From: Lachnospiraceae bacterium
GTDB taxonomy: Bacteria > Bacillota > Clostridia > Lachnospirales > Lachnospiraceae
Direction: 5' to 3'
NCBI GenBank assembly: GCA_022791575.1
Contig: JAAVZI010000025.1
Location: 1-57,111, forward strand
DNA: 57,111 nt
Shown one piece after another: positions 50,722 through 57,111 of the stretch. Made by a program: the position numbers and the translations under genes. Position 1 is the first letter of the stretch; each line of letters begins with the position of its first letter. A model generated the notes under the pieces. It searched no databases. It was not told the origin of the DNA and saw only the letters and a list, made by a program, of their open reading frames with translations.

Positions 50722-52059
50722 ATGAATAAGGATTTGACGGTAGGAAAACCAGAAACTGTGCTGTGGAAGTTTTGTCTGCCATTGTTTGGCAGTATTCTAT
50801 TTCAGCAGCTTTATAATATTGCGGACAGTCTGGTAGCAGGCAAATGTATTGGTGAGAATGCACTGGCTGCTGTAGGCAACAGCTATGAAATTACACTGAT
50901 ATTTATTGCTTTTGCCTTTGGCTGTAATATTGGCTGTTCGGTCATTGTTTCGCAGTTTTTTGGTGCAAAGAATTACAGGGATATGAAAAGCTCTGTCTAC
51001 ACTACCATGAGTGCCAGTGCTGTTCTCTGTGCTATATTGATGTTATTTGGTATTTTAGGAAGTTCACAGATGCTTTCTTGGATTCATACTCCAGAAGATA
51101 TTTTTCAGGATTCCCAGCTCTATTTGGACATTTATATATGGGGACTTCCCTTTTTGTTCTTTTATAATATTGCCACTGGTATTTTCTCTGCCTTGGGAGA
51201 TTCGAAAACTCCATTTTATTTTCTAGCGTTTTCCTCGACCTCCAATATATTGGTGGACATTCTGTTTGTATCTCTGTTTGATATGGGCGTATCGGGTGTG
51301 GCTTGGGCAACGTTCTTGTGTCAGGGGATCAGCTGTGTGCTGGCAATTACCGTAGTCATGAAACGGCTTTCCGCTATACAGACAGAAGGTGCGGTGTTTT
51401 TCTCCTGGCGGCTTCTGGGAAAGATTGCCAGAATTGCTGTTCCTAGTATTCTGCAGCAGAGTTTTATTTCGGTGGGAAATATTATGATTCAGGGAGTCAT
51501 TAATGGCTTTGGTGCGCCAGTCATTGCCGGATATGCAGCGGCCGTTAAGCTGAATAATCTGGTCATTACTTCCTTTACCACATTGGGAAATGGAATCTCC
51601 AATTATACCGCACAAAATATCGGTGCTGGAATTCTGCCCAGAATTCGGGCTGGTTTCCGAGCTGGTGTAAAGATGGTATGGGTCATCTGTGTGCCGATTA
51701 TTCTGATTTACCTGCTCTTTGGCCGTATTCTGGTGGGTTTCTTTATGAATCAGCCTTCCGAAGCTGCACTTTCTTCTGGAACCGCATTTCTCTGGATTGT
51801 AGCGCCCTTTTATCTGATTATATCGGTAAAGCTGACAGCGGATGGCATTCTAAGGGGTGCAGGATTGATGAAAGCCTTTATGACGGCTACTTTTACGGAT
51901 TTAATTCTAAGAGTTATGTTGGCATTGATATTGGCGAAAGAATTCGGCAGTACCGGAATCTGGTGTGCCTGGCCAATTGGATGGACAACGGCTACGGTGC
52001 TGTCCTTATATTTCTACCGGAACGGACCGTGGAAAGGCAGCCACCAGAAAATCATTTAA
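50722..52059 (+). CDS. MATE-family efflux protein
   Basis: 445 residues from ATG 50722; AAAAGG at 50707-50712 fits it better than the ATG at 50713. Opens LTVGKPETVLWKFCLPLFGS, then LYNIADSLVAGKCIGENALA and, in the second half, VINGFGAPVIAGYAAAVKLN. Twelve membrane segments. It is only distantly similar to the MATE protein at 45629. It lies 139 bases after the kinase gene and may be regulated by that two-component system (inference). Confidence 0.9.
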   Translation: MNKDLTVGKPETVLWKFCLPLFGSILFQQLYNIADSLVAGKCIGENALAAVGNSYEITLIFIAFAFGCNIGCSVIVSQFFGAKNYRDMKSSVYTTMSASAVLCAILMLFGILGSSQMLSWIHTPEDIFQDSQLYLDIYIWGLPFLFFYNIATGIFSALGDSKTPFYFLAFSSTSNILVDILFVSLFDMGVSGVAWATFLCQGISCVLAITVVMKRLSAIQTEGAVFFSWRLLGKIARIAVPSILQQSFISVGNIMIQGVINGFGAPVIAGYAAAVKLNNLVITSFTTLGNGISNYTAQNIGAGILPRIRAGFRAGVKMVWVICVPIILIYLLFGRILVGFFMNQPSEAALSSGTAFLWIVAPFYLIISVKLTADGILRGAGLMKAFMTATFTDLILRVMLALILAKEFGSTGIWCAWPIGWTTATVLSLYFYRNGPWKGSHQKII

Positions 52060-52073
52060 GAATTAGAAACAAG

Positions 52074-52118
52074 AAAATCCCCAAAGCACGACGATATAGT
52101 ACGGGCAATGGGGATTTT
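52074..52118 (+). terminator. Putative terminator after the MATE gene
   Basis: AAAATCCCC (52074-52082) pairs with GGGGATTTT (52110-52118), with a loop of 27 bases. Confidence 0.6.
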
Positions 52119-52211
52119 ATAGGGGAGGATAAGTATTTATCTTATCTTTCGTCTTCGAAAATAGTATTGCCCATAAAAATCAGAATATACCAATAAATAA
52201 AAAATTTTTCA

Positions 52212-52240
52212 TTGACAACCAGTCAATAGTGAGCTATAAT
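52212..52240 (+). promoter_or_regulatory. thrS promoter
   Basis: TTGACA (52212-52217), 17 bases, TATAAT (52235-52240). Confidence 0.92.
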
Positions 52241-52246
52241 TGTGGC

Positions 52247-52512
52247 AACGTAATTGGAATTCCAAATAATATTGAAAATACGTTGATGAGAAGAGTAAGA
52301 TGCGGAAAGCTTCAGAGAGAGGCATATATGCTGGAAGTGCCTTAGCGGGAACCATCTGAAAACTACCTCGGAGTGGCCCCAATCCGGTCCGGCGGCACCG
52401 TTACAGCCAATAAAGTGGTTTTGCGATTGAAAGCAAAGAAGCAGGGTGGAACCGCGGGTAAAATGAGCACTCGTCCCTTTCTTGTATGGATATACAAGAG
52501 AGGGACTATTTG
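52247..52512 (+). promoter_or_regulatory. T-box riboswitch of thrS
   Basis: The T-box sequence AGGGTGGAACCGCG is at 52443-52456 and pairs with the acceptor end of uncharged tRNA-Thr. Stem I carries GAAGAGTAAGATGCG near 52288. The specifier region TGAAAACTACCTCGGAGTGG (about 52358-52377) offers ACT, or the overlapping ACC; both are threonine codons. The terminator hairpin GTCCCTTTCTTGTAT with ATACAAGAGAGGGAC is at 52473-52506. Uncharged tRNA-Thr would favour the antiterminator and thrS expression. Confidence 0.93.
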
Positions 52513-52584
52513 TTGTTAAAATATAGCTGATACAGCGTTGCATATGTTCGAACATTAATTCAGTGCTGTAAAAGTATGAAACGA

Positions 52585-52648
52585 TAGACATTTGCGTAAC
52601 CCATATTTCAAACTCGTCGCCTTGAATACAACTTTCTCAATTGCCTAA
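52585..52648. mobile_element. Internally deleted MITE copy
   Basis: About 62-64 bp with both ends of the palindromic family (TAGACATTTGCG... and ...CTCAATTGCCTA) but without most of the interior. It is flanked by AAAGTATGAAACGA at 52571-52584 and 52649-52662. Confidence 0.8.
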
Positions 52649-52662
52649 AAAGTATGAAACGA

Positions 52663-52804
52663 TAGATATTTGCGAAACTCATGATTCGTAACCAGATTTT
52701 AGGCAAAACATACAAAAACAGAGCGAATCAAAAACGTCTTTGAGCGGCGTTTTTGTATGTTTTGTCTAAAATCGTCGCTTTCAATATGACTTTTGCAATT
52801 ACCT
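52663..52804. mobile_element. 142-bp palindromic MITE
   Basis: Same length as the copy at 23311. Flanked by AAAGTATGAAACGA at 52649-52662 and 52805-52818. The inner arms AGGCAAAACATACAAAAAC and GTTTTTGTATGTTTTGTCT are complementary. It lies between the T-box terminator and the thrS ribosome site, so the thrS mRNA should contain a long hairpin. Confidence 0.9.
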
Positions 52805-52839
52805 AAAGTATGAAACGAAAAGAAAAGGAGAACCTAACT

Positions 52840-54801
52840 ATGATTATTACATTAAAAGACGGTAGTCAAAAAGAATATGCACAGCCCATGTCAGTCATTG
52901 ATATTGCTAAAGATATCAGCGAAGGACTGGCAAGAATGGCGTGTGCCGGTGAAATCAACGGAGAAGCCGTAGACCTGCGAACCATGGTAGAGGAAGACGT
53001 GCAGCTGAATATCCTGACTGCGAAGGAGCAGGAAGGATTGGCAGCTCTTCGTCATACCACATCGCACATTTTGGCAGAAGCTGTCAAGCGTTTGTATCCA
53101 GAAGCCAAGCTGGCGATTGGTCCGTCCATTGACACCGGTTTTTACTATGATTTTGAATGTCAGTCATTTACCAGAGAAGATTTGGATCAGATTGAAAAAG
53201 AAATGAAAAAAATCATCAAGGAAGGTGCTGAGCTAAAACGATTTACTCTGCCAAGAGAAGAAGCTATTCAGTTTATGAAGGACCGAAATGAGCCTTATAA
53301 GGTAGAATTAATACAGGATCTTCCAGAGGATGTCGAGATCTCTTTCTATAGTCAAGGGGAATTTACCGATCTGTGCGCTGGTCCGCATTTGATGAGTACC
53401 AAGGGAATCAAAGCATTTAAGCTGATATCGTCCTCTGGTGCTTACTGGCGCGGAAGCGAGAAAAACCAGATGCTGACCCGGATTTATGGTACGGCATTTA
53501 CCAAAAAAGAAGAATTAAATGAATATCTGGAATATCTGGAAAATATTAAGAAGCGGGATCATAACAAGCTGGGCCGGGAGATGGAGTTGTTTACGACTGT
53601 TGATGTCATTGGCCAGGGTCTTCCGCTGCTGATGCCTAAAGGAGCCAAGATCATTCAGACGATGCAGCGCTGGATTGAAGATCTGGAGGATAATGAATGG
53701 GGCTATGTCAGGACAAAGACTCCTTTAATGGCCAAAAGCGATCTATATAAGATTTCCGGCCACTGGGACCACTATACAGATGGGATGTTTATTATGGGCG
53801 ATGAGGAAAAGGATAAGGAAGTATTTGCCCTGCGTCCTATGACCTGTCCATTCCAGTATTATATTTATAAAGCAAGTCAGAAATCCTATCGGGATCTGCC
53901 TCTGCGCTATGGAGAGACATCAACCTTATTCCGAAATGAAGAGTCTGGTGAAATGCATGGATTGACCCGGGTCCGTCAGTTTACCATATCCGAAGGCCAT
54001 CTGATTGTAACACCCGAACAAATGTACGATGAGTTTAAAGGCTGCCTGGCACTGGCCAGCTATTGTTTAAGGACGCTTGGCGTAGAAGAAGATGTTACGT
54101 ACCGTCTGTCCAAATGGGACCCAGAAAATAAGGAGAAATACATTGGTGAGCCAGAGGTTTGGGAGGAGACTCAGAACAATATTCGTCAGATTCTAACGGA
54201 ATTGAAGATTCCATTTGAAGAAGCCGTCGGAGAAGCGGCATTTTATGGACCTAAAGTAGATATTCAGGCTAAGAACGTATATGGCAAAGAGGATACCATG
54301 ATTACAATTCAATGGGACGCTCTGCTGGCAGAACAGTTTGATATGTATTTCGTGGATAAAGACGGTGAAAAGAAACGTCCTTATATTATACACAGAACCT
54401 CTATGGGCTGCTATGAGAGAACGCTTGCTTGGTTAATTGAGAAATACGAAGGAATGTTTCCGACCTGGCTTTGTCCAGAACAGGTACGTATTCTTCCTAT
54501 TTCCGAAAAATATCAGGATTATGCCAAAGCAGTAGAAAAAGAATGTAAGAAAAACGGCATTTTAGTCACAGTAGATAACCGTAGCGAAAAAATCGGTTAT
54601 AAAATCCGTGAAGCAAGAACCAATCGGATTCCCTATATGCTGGTTGTGGGCCAGAAGGAAGAGGAGGAAGGCGTAGTATCCGTACGCAGCAGATTCCTCG
54701 GCGATGAAGGACAAAAGCCGCTTTCTGAATTTATTGCTGCAATCTGCCAAGAAATCCGCACAAAAGAAATTCGTAAAATTGAAGTCGATGAGAATAAATA
54801 A
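52840..54801 (+). CDS. thrS: Threonyl-tRNA synthetase
   Basis: 653 residues from ATG 52840 (AAAAGGAG upstream). TGS domain about 1-62. The editing domain includes HTTSHILAEAVKRLYPEAK and CAGPHLMSTKGIKAF. The class II core has GETSTLFRNEESGEMHGLTR (motif 2), zinc-site residues in RPMTCPFQYY, SEGHLI and IIHRTSMG, and CYERTLAWLIEKYEG in the motif 3 region. The C-terminal anticodon domain begins WLCPEQVRILPISEKYQDYA. The motif 3 entry has M-G-C-Y-E-R where many bacterial enzymes have a G-S-x-E/D-R form. Controlled by the T-box upstream. Confidence 0.95.
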   Translation: MIITLKDGSQKEYAQPMSVIDIAKDISEGLARMACAGEINGEAVDLRTMVEEDVQLNILTAKEQEGLAALRHTTSHILAEAVKRLYPEAKLAIGPSIDTGFYYDFECQSFTREDLDQIEKEMKKIIKEGAELKRFTLPREEAIQFMKDRNEPYKVELIQDLPEDVEISFYSQGEFTDLCAGPHLMSTKGIKAFKLISSSGAYWRGSEKNQMLTRIYGTAFTKKEELNEYLEYLENIKKRDHNKLGREMELFTTVDVIGQGLPLLMPKGAKIIQTMQRWIEDLEDNEWGYVRTKTPLMAKSDLYKISGHWDHYTDGMFIMGDEEKDKEVFALRPMTCPFQYYIYKASQKSYRDLPLRYGETSTLFRNEESGEMHGLTRVRQFTISEGHLIVTPEQMYDEFKGCLALASYCLRTLGVEEDVTYRLSKWDPENKEKYIGEPEVWEETQNNIRQILTELKIPFEEAVGEAAFYGPKVDIQAKNVYGKEDTMITIQWDALLAEQFDMYFVDKDGEKKRPYIIHRTSMGCYERTLAWLIEKYEGMFPTWLCPEQVRILPISEKYQDYAKAVEKECKKNGILVTVDNRSEKIGYKIREARTNRIPYMLVVGQKEEEEGVVSVRSRFLGDEGQKPLSEFIAAICQEIRTKEIRKIEVDENK

Positions 54802-54851
54802 ATTAGATTCGGACACAATAGTTCTGAAGAAATTGTACAGGAGGTATTGTG

Positions 54852-55166
54852 ATGACTAATTTAGATTGTTCTGTATGTAATTGTACCTATAATAAGGAAA
54901 ATTCCTGCTGCAGGGACAACATTCATGTAGAAGGTTCGACTGCCAGGATGACAGAGGATACCTGCTGCAAGAGCTTTGCAGAGCAGAAGGGTGAGGCGGG
55001 AATCAGTTCTATGGAATCCGCTGTTAAGCCAACCAATATAGCCTGCGATGTGGCGAACTGTATATATAATGAAGATTGCCGCTGTGATGCAGAGCATATC
55101 GGGATTGCAGGAAGAGATGCATGCAACTGTTCTCAGACAGAATGTGCAAGCTTCCGCTGTAAATAA
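54852..55166 (+). CDS. DUF1540 protein with two cysteine-rich repeats
   Basis: 104 residues from ATG 54852 (CAGGAGG at 54838-54844). Two copies of the DUF1540 motif: LDCSVCNCTYNKENSCC (about residues 4-20), with a conserved C near 38, and IACDVANCIYNEDCRCDAEH (about 59-78), ending in CASFRC. Fourteen or more cysteines suggest metal binding. The family is common in spore formers, function unsettled. A strong terminator follows. Confidence 0.88.
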   Translation: MTNLDCSVCNCTYNKENSCCRDNIHVEGSTARMTEDTCCKSFAEQKGEAGISSMESAVKPTNIACDVANCIYNEDCRCDAEHIGIAGRDACNCSQTECASFRCK

Positions 55167-55183
55167 TTCGTATTTCAGTAATG

Positions 55184-55229
55184 ACGACAGGAAGAATTCC
55201 CAATACGGAAGTTCTTCCTGTCGTTTTTT
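55184..55229 (+). terminator. Terminator after the DUF1540 gene
   Basis: ACGACAGGAAGAA pairs with TTCTTCCTGTCGT (55212-55224), followed by TTTTT. Confidence 0.92.
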
Positions 55230-55364
55230 ATAAAACCTGTTTATTTTAGTTGCAAAATAATAGATGAAAGTTTATACTATATAATCAATAGCAGCTGCAT
55301 CTTACCTTAGAAAGCAGAAGTAAAAAGAGAAGTTTATTAAGAAGAAAACAGGAGGATACATAAT

Positions 55365-55922
55365 ATGAAAAAAGCAGTAGTATTTCTGGCAGATGGATGT
55401 GAGATGGTGGAAGCGCTGACACCAGTAGATTTATTAAGGCGCGCAGGTATTGAGGTTCTGACAGTATCTATTAATGGAAGAGAACATATTATCAGTTCCC
55501 ATAAAGTTGAGATCAAAGCAGATCGTATGTTCGATGAACATGTAGCAGATCACGCGGATATGGTAATACTTCCTGGAGGAATGCCTGGAATGTTGCATTT
55601 AGGAGAGCATAAAGGGGTTACTGATATTGTTAAACGTTTTCATAAGGAAGGAAAATATGTAACTGCCATCTGCGCAGCACCTTCTGTTCTGGCTGCACAG
55701 GGAATTTTAGAGGGAAAAAAGGCGATTGCATATCCTAGTTTTGAAGAGAAGCTGACAGGTGCAGAAGTGGTCAGGGAGGAAGTCGTTAGAGATGGAAATG
55801 TCATCACCAGCCGCGGAATGGGAACCGCAATTCCCTTTGCTTTGGCTTTGATTGAAGCCTTAATGGGTCATGAATGCGCTGAAAAAGTCAAACAGGATAT
55901 TATATACAGAGATGGAGAATAA
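55365..55922 (+). CDS. DJ-1/PfpI-family protein (YajL/ThiJ type)
   Basis: 185 residues. MKKAVVFLADGCEMVEALTP has the conserved glutamate; VILPGGMPG and the nucleophilic elbow AICAAPSVLAAQG supply the active cysteine near residue 104; TSRGMGTAIPFALALIEAL closes the fold. This type is linked to glyoxalase III, deglycase or chaperone activities; which one applies here is unknown. CAGGAGG lies 13 bases upstream. The next gene starts 6 bases after the stop. Confidence 0.9.
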   Translation: MKKAVVFLADGCEMVEALTPVDLLRRAGIEVLTVSINGREHIISSHKVEIKADRMFDEHVADHADMVILPGGMPGMLHLGEHKGVTDIVKRFHKEGKYVTAICAAPSVLAAQGILEGKKAIAYPSFEEKLTGAEVVREEVVRDGNVITSRGMGTAIPFALALIEALMGHECAEKVKQDIIYRDGE

Positions 55923-55928
55923 GCACAT

Positions 55929-56579
55929 ATGAAGAAATGGATCATCGGAGTCGGAACAGTCTTGATTCTGGCTGCAGCTATATTCGTAGGATATCAGCTG
56001 CTATCCTTTCCGGCCGAGGAATATGCAGAAGCTGCTTTGGATGCCATGTATAAAGAAGAGTTTGAAGATTATAGTGAACTGACTGGCGCAGATTCCAAAG
56101 AAATTGCCCAAGCTTATGAAGAAGGGATGGAACAGCAGGCAGAGGTATTTCAACAATATTTTGGGATTACAAGTTTATCAAAAGAAGGCCAGCAGAAGCT
56201 GGATGAATTTGTGCGCATGGTTTATGATTATGTCGAATATGAGGCGGCAGGTTCGAAAAAGCAGGGAGAGAATCGGGTGGTTACCGTCCGAGTGCGACCG
56301 ATTGCATTTTATAAAATATTGAATGAGAAGAAATTTGCTGAAAGTTTTCGGCAAAAGACGGAAGACGGAGAATATCTGAAATTATCAGAAGAGCAGTATC
56401 AGGATGAATATCTATCCCAATTGGTTAAGGAATACGAAAAAGCATTTGCCGAAGGAACCTACGAGACATTAAAGGAAGAAGAGTACACTTTGACATTGAA
56501 GCGGACGGGCAGCAGATATGTTCCTGACAGCGGAGAATTCGCAGAGATTGACCAGGCGCTTTTTGCATTTTCTAAGTAA
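55929..56579 (+). CDS. Exported or membrane-anchored protein, unknown
   Basis: 216 residues. A signal-anchor or signal peptide spans residues 4-27 (WIIGVGTVLILAAAIFVGYQ), without a lipobox. The outside part is acidic and helical (EEYAEAALDAMYKEEFEDYS), resembling the DUF5105-like group of secreted Clostridial proteins in general composition only. It lies 6 bases after the DJ-1 gene. Confidence 0.7.
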   Translation: MKKWIIGVGTVLILAAAIFVGYQLLSFPAEEYAEAALDAMYKEEFEDYSELTGADSKEIAQAYEEGMEQQAEVFQQYFGITSLSKEGQQKLDEFVRMVYDYVEYEAAGSKKQGENRVVTVRVRPIAFYKILNEKKFAESFRQKTEDGEYLKLSEEQYQDEYLSQLVKEYEKAFAEGTYETLKEEEYTLTLKRTGSRYVPDSGEFAEIDQALFAFSK

Positions 56580-56744
56580 GTAAAGTGGCAGAAATTGCCA
56601 ACATATCCTGAGACATAGCGGACATAATATCATTACGGTGATAAATCACCGTAGCAGAAAAGAGTGACAAACACGTTTTTCTGTTAAGGAAGAAGTTTGA
56701 AGATAACTTTTTCATCAACGAAAATATTATGGAGGTGAATTGCT

Positions 56745-56954
56745 ATGTCTAACAGCAAGAATAACACAGTAAATGTACCTGAGGCAAAGGGAGCTATGAA
56801 CCGTTTTAAAATGGAGGTTGCATCTGAACTGGGTGTAAACTTAAAAGAGGGTTATAATGGCGACTTAACATCCAGAGAGGCCGGAAGCATCGGCGGTGGA
56901 ATGGTTAAGAAAATGATCGAGGCCCAGGAAAGACAGATGGCTGGCCAGCAGTAA
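56745..56954 (+). CDS. Small acid-soluble spore protein, alpha/beta type
   Basis: 69 residues. FKMEVASELGVNLKEGYNGD and LTSREAGSIGGGMVKKMIEA are the two conserved blocks, including the E-V/A protease cleavage region. The protein coats spore DNA in the A-form and is degraded at germination. GGAGG lies 8 bases before the ATG. Its presence shows that the organism forms spores or descends from spore formers. Two small hairpins, TGGCA/TGCCA near 56586 and TACGGTGA/TCACCGTA at 56634-56653, lie in the upstream gap. Confidence 0.95.
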   Translation: MSNSKNNTVNVPEAKGAMNRFKMEVASELGVNLKEGYNGDLTSREAGSIGGGMVKKMIEAQERQMAGQQ

Positions 56955-56976
56955 TCATGTAATATAAAAATAATCG

Positions 56977-57111
56977 AGTAGGAGGAAATTTCTCTAATTG
57001 AGAAATTTCCGACCTCTCACACCACCGTGCGTACCGTTCGGTACACGGCGGTTCAATCAACTTAACATGTAACACATCTTGCGGTGTAATAGTCCAGCAT
57101 AGAGATTAGCC
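56977..57111 (-). mobile_element. 3' end of a group II intron (domains V and VI), cut by the window edge
   Basis: Read on the minus strand, ACCGCCGTGTACC-GAAC-GGTACGCACGGTGGT forms the domain V hairpin, followed by GTGAGAGG, then a domain VI-like hairpin GGAAATTTCTC with GAGAAATTTCC (near 56984-57010). The intron runs leftwards and its protein gene would lie beyond 57111. The exact 3' splice point is uncertain, near 56975-56980, about 20 bases after the SASP stop. Confidence 0.8.

Overview
The window looks like a chromosomal segment of a spore-forming gut Clostridium relative, most likely a Lachnospiraceae member. Evidence: an alpha/beta-type small acid-soluble spore protein (56745-56954), a SigH-type sporulation sigma factor, a single-chain 1249-residue PurL, a T-box leader on thrS, a CIRCE operator at htpG, and strong AGGAGG ribosome sites with TTGACA-N17-TATAAT promoters.

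Layout. 1-7 kb is an accessory zone: a SAM methyltransferase, two GNAT acetyltransferases, a DUF1232 membrane protein, a HAD phosphatase, a small immunity-like protein, two decayed genes (an ABC exporter and an HTH/zinc-ribbon regulator) and several palindromic mobile repeats. 7.0-15.6 kb is the most interesting block: a three-gene operon (alpha-solenoid protein, SWIM zinc-finger protein, retron-type reverse transcriptase) matching the composition I recall for type XIII retrons, followed by two separately promoted and terminated AT-rich loci. Each carries tandem copies of a roughly 52-bp unit that contains a hairpin and a tiny start-stop reading frame; a BlaI-like regulator gene lies between them. 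15.8-36.4 kb is mostly housekeeping: purL, an EAL phosphodiesterase, a glyoxalase-fold protein, mnmM, an ECF-type metal transporter with larE, aat, tRNA-Val and tRNA-Met, ispF-mrnC-rlmB-sigH, tRNA-Thr, glnS, a DUF2225 protein, maf, a Cof phosphatase and a PrsA-like foldase. 36.4-40.6 kb runs on the minus strand: htpG with HrcA/CIRCE control, an unrecognised protein, and a two-gene accessory pair including a PD-(D/E)XK nuclease-like protein. 40.9-57 kb returns to the plus strand: AlkD-like glycosylase, M18 aminopeptidase, DegV, two MATE pumps, LysR, a two-component system, thrS behind its T-box, DUF1540, DJ-1/PfpI and the SASP. The 3' end of a group II intron in minus orientation enters at the right edge.

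How parts work together. CbiM-CbiQ-CbiO-LarE read as one metal-uptake and cofactor unit, probably nickel. MrnC, RlmB and tRNA genes form a translation/RNA-processing neighbourhood. The thrS T-box senses uncharged tRNA-Thr, and a tRNA-Thr(GGT) able to read either candidate specifier codon is encoded here. A family of ~142-bp palindromic elements with 12-14-bp target duplications has inserted repeatedly, including twice between the thrS T-box and the thrS start.

The best candidate for an undescribed system is the reverse-transcriptase operon together with its twin repeat loci at 13476-15619. The functional link between them is inference from adjacency; the promoters, repeat units and terminators are directly visible.
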